Shown: positions 8,725-16,556 of the stretch, one piece after another
How positions within the stretch are numbered: the stretch's first letter is position 1
Layout of the letters: each line of letters begins with the position of its first letter
Source: an uncultured Brevundimonas sp.
GTDB lineage: Bacteria; Pseudomonadota; Alphaproteobacteria; Caulobacterales; Caulobacteraceae
Reading direction: 5' to 3'
Assembly (NCBI GenBank): GCA_946481425.1
Contig: CAMLNT010000030.1
Location: 1-16,556, forward strand
DNA: 16,556 nt
Program-made: the position numbers and the translations under genes
Notes under the pieces: generated by a model
What the model saw: only the letters and a program-made list of their open reading frames with translations
What the model was told of the DNA's origin: nothing
The model's database searches: none

Positions 8725-9174
8725 ATGACGACCTCGCCCCAGCCCACCGCCGGCGTCTTCGACGGGCGCACCCACGTGCTTCCGGTCCGGGTTTATTACG
8801 AGGACACCGACTTCACGGGGCTGGTCTATCACGGCAACTACGTCCGCTTTTTCGAGCGCGGACGCTCGGATTTCCTGCGGATGGTCTCGGTCGGCCATGC
8901 CGAGCTGCTGGACCGCGACGACCCGATCGCCTTCGTCATTACCAGCATGAACCTGCGCTTCCGCGCCGCGGCGCGGATCGACGACGCGTTGGTGGTGCGC
9001 ACCAGCTATGATGCTGTGAGGGGGCCGAGGCTGTTCATCCGTCAGGAAATCTGGCGCGGGGACCAGCTGCTGACCGAGGCCGACGTCGAGGCGGCCTGCA
9101 TCGACCTCAAGGGCCGGCCCCGCAGACCACCCGCGTCGCTGTCCGAAGCGTTGGGGCCCTGGCTGCTGCCTTAG
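8725..9174 (+). CDS. ybgC: Tol-Pal associated acyl-CoA thioesterase
   Basis: YbgC is a hot-dog-fold acyl-CoA thioesterase usually encoded first in the tol-pal cluster. The 149-residue protein shows the 4-hydroxybenzoyl-CoA thioesterase signature YYEDTDFTGLVYHGNYVRF (24-42). Asp29 aligns with the catalytic Asp18 of E. coli YbgC, and FFERGR follows. The frame is open upstream to 8608, but the ATG at 8725 gives the usual N-terminal length and is preceded by GAGGGG. Upstream starts would overlap the metallopeptidase gene by 100 bases. An 81-base gap separates it from tolQ. It is likely cytoplasmic or associated with the inner membrane, linking phospholipid metabolism to envelope constriction by family precedent. 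Confidence 0.95.
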   Translation: MTTSPQPTAGVFDGRTHVLPVRVYYEDTDFTGLVYHGNYVRFFERGRSDFLRMVSVGHAELLDRDDPIAFVITSMNLRFRAAARIDDALVVRTSYDAVRGPRLFIRQEIWRGDQLLTEADVEAACIDLKGRPRRPPASLSEALGPWLLP

Positions 9175-9255
9175 AACGGTCACGTCCCGTGGGTTGTCTG
9201 GGCGGCGCCGATCCTGCAAGCGGAACGGTAATCGATTCGCTCCCTGGAGTTCCGG

Positions 9256-10020
9256 ATGCCCGTAGCCGCGACCGCCGCCGAGGCGCTCAACGTCGTCAAC
9301 CTGTTCATGAACGCCGACTGGGTGATCAAGGGCGTCATCGTCGGGCTGGCGCTGGCGTCGTTGTGGTCGTGGGCGGTGATCTTCGACCGCTCGGTCCGCT
9401 TCATGTCGCTGAACCGGCAGGCCGACGCGTTCGAGGACGCGCTGTCGAGCGGCCGCTCGCTCGAAGACCTGGCCAATCAGGCCGGCCCCCAGCCGAAACA
9501 GCCCCTCCCGCGGATGCTCGTCGCGGCCATGCGCGACTGGCGCGAGGCCCGTTCGGGCGGCTCGCTGACTGACGCCCAGGCCGGTTTCCTGATCGCCCGC
9601 ATCGACCGGACCCTGGATTCCATCATCGCCCGCGAAGGCCAATCGGCTGAGGAAGGGCTCGGCGTCCTGTCGGTCGTGGCCACGGCCTCGCCGTTCATCG
9701 GCCTGTTCGGCACCGTCTACGGCATCATGCACGCCTTCGGTGAGATCGCCGCCCAGGGCAACACCAACCTGACCACCGTCGCCCCGGCCATCGCCGAGGC
9801 CCTGTTCGCGACCGGGATCGGCCTGGCCGCCGCCATCCCGGCCTACATCGCCTACAACAAGTTCTCGATCGACGCGGGCAAGTTCTCCGGCCGGCTCGAG
9901 ACCTTCGCCGACGAGCTGCAGGCCGCGATCGCCAAGCGCCTGGGTGCCGCCTCGACCCCGCCGTCCGCGCCGGCGCCTGCGCCCGCTCCGGCGACGGGCG
10001 ACCGCTTCGGGAGCTTCTGA
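9256..10020 (+). CDS. tolQ: Tol-Pal system motor protein TolQ
   Basis: TolQ is the inner-membrane channel subunit that, with TolR, converts proton flow into work on TolA during division. The 254-residue protein has the MotA/TolQ/ExbB layout. TM1 is near 23-43, followed by a cytoplasmic loop. TM2 (about 136-160) contains VATASPFIGLFGTVYGI, the family core motif. TM3 (about 174-200) contains ALFATGIGLAAAIPA. The C-terminal tail carries an Ala-Pro run (about 238-246). GGAG at 9246-9249 lies six bases before the ATG. tolR follows after 2 bases. The sequence GATTC (9234-9238) just upstream is a possible CcrM methylation site. Confidence 0.97.
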   Translation: MPVAATAAEALNVVNLFMNADWVIKGVIVGLALASLWSWAVIFDRSVRFMSLNRQADAFEDALSSGRSLEDLANQAGPQPKQPLPRMLVAAMRDWREARSGGSLTDAQAGFLIARIDRTLDSIIAREGQSAEEGLGVLSVVATASPFIGLFGTVYGIMHAFGEIAAQGNTNLTTVAPAIAEALFATGIGLAAAIPAYIAYNKFSIDAGKFSGRLETFADELQAAIAKRLGAASTPPSAPAPAPAPATGDRFGSF

Positions 10021-10022
10021 GT

Positions 10023-10517
<495 letters not shown>

Positions 10518-10518
10518 C

Positions 10519-11316
10519 GTGCCGAGGCTGACGCCCAGCATTGCGATCTCGGTCGTCTTCCACGCGGCCCTGTTGGCGCTCGCCCTTTGGATGCTGTCGC
10601 GTCAGGAGCCGTCCCCCGAGATTCGCATCGGCTCGGTGCCGGTCACGATCGTCTCCGACGTGATCCGCGAAGCGGCGCCGACGCCGTCGCCGTCCGAGGA
10701 ACTGTTCGACGAGGTCACGCCGGACGCCGCCGAGGTCTCGGAATCGGAAGCGGCCGAAACGCCGACCCCGACGCCAGCGCCGCCGACGCCCACGCCGCCC
10801 CGGCAGACCCCGCCGCGTCAGCCGACTCCGCCGCAGCGCCCACCGCAGAATCCGACCCAGCGCCCGCCGCAGACCCCGCCACGCCAACCTCCGGCCCAGC
10901 CCCAGCGACCGCCGCGCGAAGCGCTCGACCTCGACGATCTCACCGGCGGATCGGGCCCGACCCGCCGTCCGCCGGGCCGGCCGGCGACGGAATCAGGATC
11001 CGGCGACGCCCCTGCGGCTACCGGTCCGCAGATCGCCATGTTCGGTCGCCAGGTCATTCCGCACTGGAACCTGACCTTCTGCGAAATGGCGGGCGGTGAC
11101 GACCTGACCATCCGCATGAGCCTGACCATCGACGGCCGCGGCCGGATCACCGAGGGGCCGACCGTGACCAATCCCCAGTCCGGTTCGGTCTTCCGGGCCG
11201 CGTCGGAAAGCGCCATCCGCGCGGTCCGGGCCGCCGCTCCGTTCGATGTGCCCGACGGCTTCGAGACACGCTCGGTCCCGTTCCGCTTCGACACCGCAGA
11301 CGCCTGTAACCGCTGA
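10519..11316 (+). CDS. tolA: Tol-Pal system protein TolA with proline-rich central domain
   Basis: TolA spans the periplasm from the TolQR motor to Pal/TolB. The 265-residue protein has an N-terminal membrane anchor (about 7-27) containing the SxxxH pattern (S11-H15) used by TolA and TonB to contact their motors. An acidic segment (about 59-80) follows. A proline-rich stretch at 81-133 (25 Pro in 53 residues, with Q, R and T) comes next. A C-terminal TonB/TolA-type domain (about 170-265) has two cysteines (188, 263) that could pair. E. coli TolA instead has a long Ala/Lys/Glu helical domain II. The start is GTG at 10519, one base after the tolR stop; no ATG fits better. The identity comes from position and architecture rather than strong motif identity. 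Confidence 0.92.
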   Translation: MPRLTPSIAISVVFHAALLALALWMLSRQEPSPEIRIGSVPVTIVSDVIREAAPTPSPSEELFDEVTPDAAEVSESEAAETPTPTPAPPTPTPPRQTPPRQPTPPQRPPQNPTQRPPQTPPRQPPAQPQRPPREALDLDDLTGGSGPTRRPPGRPATESGSGDAPAATGPQIAMFGRQVIPHWNLTFCEMAGGDDLTIRMSLTIDGRGRITEGPTVTNPQSGSVFRAASESAIRAVRAAAPFDVPDGFETRSVPFRFDTADACNR

Positions 11317-11318
11317 CC

Positions 11319-11350
11319 GTCAGGCATCGTCAGGCATCGTAAGGTCAGGC
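11319..11350 (+). repeat. Short tandem repeat after tolA
   Basis: GTCAGGCATC occurs twice in tandem (11319-11328, 11329-11338), followed by a partial third copy, GGTCAGGC (11343-11350). It begins three bases after the tolA stop codon. A 5-base inverted repeat, TTCAC/GTGAA (11378-11392), lies further on in the same 130-base gap. Function unknown. Confidence 0.6.
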
Positions 11351-11446
11351 TTCGCCGTATGGTCGCCTCATTGGCCGTTCACCTCTCGTGAAGGGGACGC
11401 ACGGCTTTGTGGCTGGTCCCTCGTCTTGGAGTCTTCTGGAGCGCCC

Positions 11447-12814
11447 ATGCGTCTGACCGCCGCCCTGATCGCCCCCGCCCTGGCCGCCATGGCCGTCGCA
11501 GCCCCGGCCGCCGCCCAGCAGCCGCCCACGGATGAGGTTGTGATCTCGGAAGGCGTCCTGCGTGACCTGCCGATCGCGATCGCGCCGTTCCAGGGCGAAA
11601 ACGGCTCGGAGATCGCCCAGGTGATCTCGGCGAACCTGGAGCGCTCCGGCTTCTTCGATCCGATCGACCCGTCAGCCTTCATCCAGCAGGGCGTCGGCGT
11701 CGACATACAGCCGCAGTTCGAGCAGTGGACACGCATCAACGCCCAGACCCTGCTCGTCGGCCAGGTCGTCCGCGACGCCGACGGCAGATTGCGCGTCAAC
11801 TTCCGCCTGTGGGACACGGTCCAGCAGACCCAGCTTCTCGGCTTCCAGTTCACCTCGACGCCCGAGAACTGGCGCCGCGTCGCGCACAAGATTTCCGACG
11901 CCGTCTACCAGCGCCTGACCGGCGAGCTCGGCTATTTTGACACCCGCGTGGTCTTCGTCGCCGAGGAGGGCTCCGGGCCTGGTCGCCGTACCCGCCTCGG
12001 CGTCATGGACCAGGACGGCTACAACCCGTTCTACCTGCCGGTGTCGGACGCCATCGTGATGACGCCGCGCTTCTCCTCGACCCACCAGCGCGTGACCTAC
12101 ATGGCGCTCGGCGAGGACTACACCCGCATCTATCTGCTCGATCTCGAGACCGGCCGCCAGGAAAGCCTGGGCGAGTTCGAGGGCGTGGTCTTCGCCCCGC
12201 GCTTCTCGCCGGATGGCCGGCGGATCGCCTTCTCGCTGGAGCGCGGCGGCAACTCAGACATCTATGTGATGACGCTTCAGGGTCGCCAGCTGACCCGCCT
12301 GACCTCGGACCCCGGCATCGACACCTCGCCGTCCTTCTCGCCGGACGGCTCACGGATCGTGTTCAACTCTGACCGGGGCGGCCGGCCGCGCCTCTACATC
12401 ATGAACGCCGACGGTTCGGCCCAGCGGCCGATCTCTTCCGGCTCGGGCAACTATCACACGCCGGTCTGGAGCCCGTGCGGCGACATGATCGCCTTCACCA
12501 AGCAGCAGGGCGGCCGCTTCCACATCGGGGTGATGAACACCGACGGCTCCGGCGAGCGCATCCTGTCGTCGAGTTATTATCAGGAGGGCCCGACCTGGGC
12601 CCCCAACGGCCGCTATCTGATGTTCTTCCGCGGGGAGGCGGGGGAAAGCCCGCGCCTGTGGACCACGGATGTCACCGGCCGGATCCTGCGTCCTGCGCCC
12701 TACGGGGGCGCCGCATCCGACCCGGCGTGGTCGCCGCTTCTCGATCCTCCCGCCGCCGATTTCGGACCGGCCGTAGGCGCGTCCGGCGGACGCTGCCTGG
12801 CCGCCGGAGGCTGA
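11447..12814 (+). CDS. tolB: Tol-Pal system periplasmic beta-propeller TolB
   Basis: TolB is the periplasmic component that binds Pal and TolA. The 455-residue precursor has a Sec signal peptide cut after AAA (residue 23). The mature N-terminus [13 protein letters not shown] corresponds to the segment that reaches TolA/Pal in characterised TolB proteins. An alpha/beta N-terminal domain (about 38-165) precedes a six-bladed propeller. Several blades show the PD40/WD40-like signature ([65 protein letters not shown]). The frame is open back to 11246, but only the ATG at 11447 yields the signal peptide, and TGGAG lies just upstream. The 130-base gap after tolA suggests a separate promoter or processing site. 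GAGTC at 11429-11433 is a possible CcrM site. Confidence 0.97.
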   Translation: MRLTAALIAPALAAMAVAAPAAAQQPPTDEVVISEGVLRDLPIAIAPFQGENGSEIAQVISANLERSGFFDPIDPSAFIQQGVGVDIQPQFEQWTRINAQTLLVGQVVRDADGRLRVNFRLWDTVQQTQLLGFQFTSTPENWRRVAHKISDAVYQRLTGELGYFDTRVVFVAEEGSGPGRRTRLGVMDQDGYNPFYLPVSDAIVMTPRFSSTHQRVTYMALGEDYTRIYLLDLETGRQESLGEFEGVVFAPRFSPDGRRIAFSLERGGNSDIYVMTLQGRQLTRLTSDPGIDTSPSFSPDGSRIVFNSDRGGRPRLYIMNADGSAQRPISSGSGNYHTPVWSPCGDMIAFTKQQGGRFHIGVMNTDGSGERILSSSYYQEGPTWAPNGRYLMFFRGEAGESPRLWTTDVTGRILRPAPYGGAASDPAWSPLLDPPAADFGPAVGASGGRCLAAGG

Positions 12815-12924
12815 GGTCAACTTGCCGTTATCGCCATGGTGGAAACCAAATCGCCCGCCTAGGACTTTGAACTAAGCTCTGCCGTTCGGCCCATGCCGTC
12901 AGGCCCTTTTGCGAGGAAAGACCG

Positions 12925-13476
12925 ATGACCCAGATCACCCTCAAGACCGCCGCCGTGGTCATGGCCCTGGCCGCCCTGACGGCCGCCGGCTGCACCCGTC
13001 GCGAGACACCCGCCCCGGTGACCCCGACCCCCGGCCCGTCGCAGCCGGGCACGCCGGGCGGCCCCGGCGTCCCGACCGGCCCCGTCGAAGGCGGCCAGAT
13101 CGCCCCGGGCTCGGTGCGCGACTTCACCATCAACGTCGGCGACCGCGTCTACTTCGACTTCGATTCCTATTCGATCCGGGCCGACGCCAGCCGCATCCTC
13201 GCCGCGCAGGCCGGGTGGCTTGCCCGCTATCCGCAGGTTCAGGTCCGTATCGAAGGCAACGCCGACGAACGCGGCACCCGCGAATACAACCTCGCGCTCG
13301 GCGCCCGCCGCGCCGAGGCCGTCCGCAGCTTCCTGATCGCCAACGGCGTCTCGGCCAGCCGCATCGACACCATCTCCTACGGCAAGGAGCGCCCGATCGC
13401 CTTCGGTTCGAACGAAGAGGCCTGGGCCCAGAACCGCAACGCCCACACGACCATCACGGGCGGCGCGCCGCAGTAG
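12925..13476 (+). CDS. pal: Peptidoglycan-associated lipoprotein Pal
   Basis: Pal tethers the outer membrane to peptidoglycan and is concentrated at the division site by the Tol complex. The 183-residue precursor has a lipoprotein signal ending TAAGC, with lipidated Cys23; Ala at -3 is less usual than Leu. A Pro/Gly/Thr-rich linker (about 28-57) leads to an OmpA-like domain (about 70-180). That domain has YFDFDS (76-81) and the peptidoglycan-binding region GNADERGTREYNLALGARRA; Asp114 and Arg129 match the residues that hold diaminopimelate in this fold. A strong GAGGAAAG ribosome site (12913-12920) fits an abundant lipoprotein. A 110-base gap from tolB leaves room for its own promoter, though I cannot define one. 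A hairpin follows the stop codon. Confidence 0.97.
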   Translation: MTQITLKTAAVVMALAALTAAGCTRRETPAPVTPTPGPSQPGTPGGPGVPTGPVEGGQIAPGSVRDFTINVGDRVYFDFDSYSIRADASRILAAQAGWLARYPQVQVRIEGNADERGTREYNLALGARRAEAVRSFLIANGVSASRIDTISYGKERPIAFGSNEEAWAQNRNAHTTITGGAPQ

Positions 13477-13486
13477 AACCCTCTGA

Positions 13487-13513
13487 CGGGAGCGCGTATC
13501 CTGCGCGCTCCCG
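13487..13513 (+). other. Stem-loop in the pal-cpoB gap
   Basis: A perfect 10-base stem, CGGGAGCGCG (13487-13496) with CGCGCTCCCG (13504-13513), encloses the 7-base loop TATCCTG. It starts 10 bases after the pal stop and ends 22 bases before the cpoB ATG. With no T-run behind it, it is more likely an mRNA stabiliser/processing site or attenuator than a full terminator. It could let pal be expressed above cpoB. Confidence 0.6.
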
Positions 13514-13535
13514 ATCGCCTCTCCGGGCAGCTTTC

Positions 13536-14429
13536 ATGTCGCACACACAGCGTTCCAGGTTCCGCCTCGGGTCCGTGACCATCGCCTCGATCCTCGCCGT
13601 CTCGCTGGGGACAGTCGGGGGCGCCGCCGTCGTCGGCGGTGGCGTCGTTATGGCCCAGACTCAGCCGCAGACCCCGCCGCCCATCGCGTGGGACGCCCGG
13701 CGTCTGGAGCGTCTGGATCGCAACCTGCGCCGGCTGGAAAACGCCCTGAACCAGCGCAACGCCGCCGGCGAGCCGGTCCTGCTCGAACCCGATCCCGAGG
13801 TCGTGGCCCTGATGGGCCGGGTCGACCTGATGGACCAGCGCCTGTCTGACCTGGAGGCCACCCTCGTTCGCATGAATGAGGAATCCGAGCGCCTCACGTC
13901 CGAGCTGGAAGGCGCCGAGCGCATCAATCGCGACCTCGCCGGCCGACTGGACGCCCTGACCCGTCAGGTCGCCGCTCTCGAGGCGGCCAACGCCGAGGCC
14001 GCGGCCGCCGGCGCCCCACCCCAGCCCCGCTCGCCGAGCGGCTCGGAAGGCGGCGACTTCGACGCCGCCATGCGCCTTGTCCGCGACGGAGATCTGGCTG
14101 AGGCTGGGCAGGCCTTCGAGCTCTTCATCGTCACCTGGCCCGAGAGCGCCCGCCTGGCGGAGGCCCACTATCGGCTGGCCGACATCCGCGCCGGGGCCGA
14201 CGACGATGCCGGGGCCGTCCAGGATTACGCCCGCGCCCTGCGTGGCTGGCCGACCGCCGCCTGGGCTCCCGACGCGACCGTAAAGCTTGCCGCGGGCCTG
14301 CTGGCGACGGACCGCGCCGAGCAGGCCTGTCAGGCCTTGGGCGAGTTCCAGCGCCGCTACGCCGCCAGCGCATCTGCGGCGGTGCGCACCCGCGCTGCCC
14401 AGATCGACACCCAGGCGGAGTGCGCCTGA
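13536..14429 (+). CDS. cpoB: Cell division coordinator CpoB (YbgF)
   Basis: CpoB is the periplasmic last member of the Tol-Pal cluster; in E. coli it coordinates peptidoglycan synthesis with outer-membrane constriction. The 297-residue precursor has a long signal peptide cut after VMA (about residue 40). A Pro/Gln segment (41-50) is followed by a coiled coil (about 52-157) rich in Leu, Glu and Arg heptads, a Pro/Ser/Gly linker (about 160-174), and TPR-like repeats (about 175-285; FDAAMRLVRDGDLAEAGQAF, AHYRLADI). Cysteines at 265 and 296 may be oxidised in the periplasm. The open frame extends far upstream within pal in another phase, but the ATG at 13536 is the one that yields a signal peptide. 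Its last 10 bases overlap tilS. TolA or PBP partner contacts are family inference. Confidence 0.93.
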   Translation: MSHTQRSRFRLGSVTIASILAVSLGTVGGAAVVGGGVVMAQTQPQTPPPIAWDARRLERLDRNLRRLENALNQRNAAGEPVLLEPDPEVVALMGRVDLMDQRLSDLEATLVRMNEESERLTSELEGAERINRDLAGRLDALTRQVAALEAANAEAAAAGAPPQPRSPSGSEGGDFDAAMRLVRDGDLAEAGQAFELFIVTWPESARLAEAHYRLADIRAGADDDAGAVQDYARALRGWPTAAWAPDATVKLAAGLLATDRAEQACQALGEFQRRYAASASAAVRTRAAQIDTQAECA

Positions 14430-15655
14430 CCTCCGACTGGATCGACGCCGTCCTGGCGCGGCTCGATAACCGGCTGAGCGCGCACGCATCGTATCCTGTC
14501 GCCCTCGCCCTGTCGGGCGGCGGTGATTCCGTCGCCCTGCTGCACCTCACGGTCGACTGGGCGCGCCGCCGGGGACGCCGCATCCTCGCGCTCACCGTCG
14601 ATCACGGCCTCAACGCCCGGTCTGCCGACTGGACCGCCTCCGCCGGTCGAGCCGCGCGAGACGTTGGCTGCGACTGGAGGGCCCTGACCTGGATCGGCCC
14701 CAAGCCGGACACCGGCCTTCAGGCCGCGGCCCGTCAGGCCCGCCACGCCCTCATCGCCGAGGGTGCGCGCGAGGCCGGCGCGTCCGTCATCCTCTTCGGC
14801 CATACCCGCGACGACATCGCCGAGGCTGACTGGATGCGCGAGCAAGGCGCCCCGATCGGGCGTCTGCAGGAATGGTCGCCCTCCCCGGTCTGGCCGGAAG
14901 GCCGCGACCTCATGCTTCTGCGTCCCTTGCTGGACGTCTCGCGGGAGGTGCTGAGGCGTGAGCTGCGGGACCGCGGCGCAGAGTGGATCGATGACCCGGC
15001 GAATGCCGATCCGCGCTTCTTGAGGACGCACGCCCGGCAAGCCCGTGCCGAACCCGCCGCACCCGCCCAGCCGACCGAGCTCGCCCGGGACATGGCTTGC
15101 GACAGCGCCGGCATCATCAGCGGCGCTCTCGTCTCTCCATGGCTCGCCCAGGCGATTGCCTGCGCATCCGGACGCGCATCTGTCCCATCGCGGGCCAAGG
15201 TCGAAGCAGCCCGGGCTCGCCTTGCCGGGGGCGCGACCGCCGCGACCCTGTCCGGATCGCGTCTGGTGCTAGATGGGGCGAACGTCCACATCATGCGCGA
15301 GCCCGGCCGCACCAGTCTGCCGACGATCGGTCTGCCGCCCGACACCCCCTGCGTCTGGGACGGCCGCTGGCTGTTTCACACCCGCGAACGGGGCTGGCGG
15401 GTCGCGCCCGCCGGCGGCGTCATGGCGAAGCTGGAGCCCGGGGATCGCGAAAGGCTGAAGGCGCTCCCGTCGCCGGCCCGCGCCGCCCACCCTGTGCTGT
15501 TTCGCGACGGCGATCCTCGCCCGGTTCTTGCAAGCCCGGCGGTTGAGGCCCGCGGTCTCGTCGCAGGACGGCTTCGTCTGGCCTGCGGCGGTGCTCAGCG
15601 GGAGGACGATCTTGGCGTCGCGCCATGGCGCGGCCCCGATCATCGTCCTATCTAG
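14420..15655 (+). CDS. tilS: tRNA(Ile)-lysidine synthase, divergent
   Basis: TilS converts C34 of the CAU anticodon of tRNA-Ile2 to lysidine, using ATP. The 411-residue protein has the PP-loop SGGGDS (32-37), TVDHGL (59-64), GHTRDD (127-132) and WIDDPANADPRFLRTHAR (189-206), the last corresponding to the W-x-DPSN-x-RNR region of the family. The usual HHADDQAET...GSG-GL-GM stretch is replaced by GHTRDDIAEADWMREQGAPIG and EWSPSPVW, so it is a divergent branch. The C-terminal part (about 320-411) looks like a degenerate TilS C-terminal domain. Only a GTG at 14420 is available as start; it lies inside cpoB (10-base overlap) with AGGCGG almost touching it, so translation probably depends on cpoB. 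Linkage to ftsH downstream is common in proteobacteria and supports the call. Confidence 0.9.
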   Translation: MRLTSDWIDAVLARLDNRLSAHASYPVALALSGGGDSVALLHLTVDWARRRGRRILALTVDHGLNARSADWTASAGRAARDVGCDWRALTWIGPKPDTGLQAAARQARHALIAEGAREAGASVILFGHTRDDIAEADWMREQGAPIGRLQEWSPSPVWPEGRDLMLLRPLLDVSREVLRRELRDRGAEWIDDPANADPRFLRTHARQARAEPAAPAQPTELARDMACDSAGIISGALVSPWLAQAIACASGRASVPSRAKVEAARARLAGGATAATLSGSRLVLDGANVHIMREPGRTSLPTIGLPPDTPCVWDGRWLFHTRERGWRVAPAGGVMAKLEPGDRERLKALPSPARAAHPVLFRDGDPRPVLASPAVEARGLVAGRLRLACGGAQREDDLGVAPWRGPDHRPI

Positions 15656-15662
15656 CGGTGAC

Positions 15663-15681
15663 GGGCGCGGACCTTGCGCCC
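15663..15681 (+). other. Stem-loop in the tilS-ftsH gap
   Basis: GGGCGC (15663-15668) pairs perfectly with GCGCCC (15676-15681) around a 7-base loop. It starts 7 bases after the tilS stop and ends 22 bases before the ftsH ATG. There is no T-run. Its geometry resembles the pal-cpoB stem-loop. Confidence 0.4.
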
Positions 15682-15703
15682 AACTTCGGTATCGAGGAAC
15701 GGA

Positions 15704-16556
<853 letters not shown>

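Noticed and set aside
8695..9732. 345-codon minus-strand frame across ybgC and tolQ
   Set aside because: Antisense to two recognised genes and bridges their gap without any start signal.
11246..11446. N-terminal extension of tolB into tolA
   Set aside because: The ATG at 11447 yields the signal peptide and has a ribosome site; the extension would bury it.
12881..12898. Short inverted repeats before pal (GCCG/CGGC combinations)
   Set aside because: Four-base stems only; not distinguishable from background.
13487..13513. Intrinsic terminator after pal
   Set aside because: The stem is strong but no T-run follows, so it is listed as a stem-loop of uncertain role.
12909..13535. Upstream extension of cpoB through pal
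   Set aside because: It is the +1 phase of pal with Arg/Pro-rich low-complexity translation; the ATG at 13536 starts a signal peptide.

Overview
The window is GC-rich, gene-dense DNA from a Gram-negative bacterium, most likely an alphaproteobacterium of the Caulobacterales (Brevundimonas or a close relative). This rests on the gene order ybgC-tolQ-tolR-tolA-tolB-pal-cpoB-tilS-ftsH, a TilS with an unusual active-site region, strong GC bias at third codon positions and protein sequence character. The genus is inferred and was not tested. I see no tRNA, rRNA, CRISPR array, insertion sequence or phage gene. No gap between genes exceeds about 131 bases.

Left part (1-7285): glmS (minus strand, 3' end outside the window) and glmM (plus) are divergent across a 131-base gap. 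They encode two consecutive steps toward UDP-GlcNAc. glmM converges, with one base between stop codons, on a minus-strand set of three genes. Read in transcription order these are a phosphomannomutase/phosphoglucomutase (manB-like), a COG4529-type FAD/NAD(P)-binding protein 4 bases downstream, and 47 bases further on a secreted protein. The secreted protein joins a cyanovirin-like (CVNH) half-domain to four tandem helical repeats. It is the least explained gene here and the best candidate for something new.

Right part (7381-16556): everything is on the plus strand. A small secreted protein of unknown function and a membrane-anchored neutral zinc metallopeptidase lead into the Tol-Pal envelope-constriction cluster: YbgC thioesterase, TolQ-TolR motor, TolA, TolB, Pal lipoprotein and CpoB. 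tilS (tRNA-Ile lysidine synthase) overlaps the end of cpoB. ftsH (membrane AAA+ protease) is cut by the window end at about 284 residues.

Together the window is an envelope-biogenesis neighbourhood: sugar-phosphate precursors on the left, the machine linking inner membrane, peptidoglycan and outer membrane on the right, and proteolysis at the edge. Features worth a second look are the CVNH/helical-repeat protein, a TolA whose central domain is proline-rich rather than helical, the divergent TilS motif, hairpins that end 22-23 bases before three start codons (glmM, cpoB, ftsH), and a possible pair of leaderless divergent promoters at 7286-7380.
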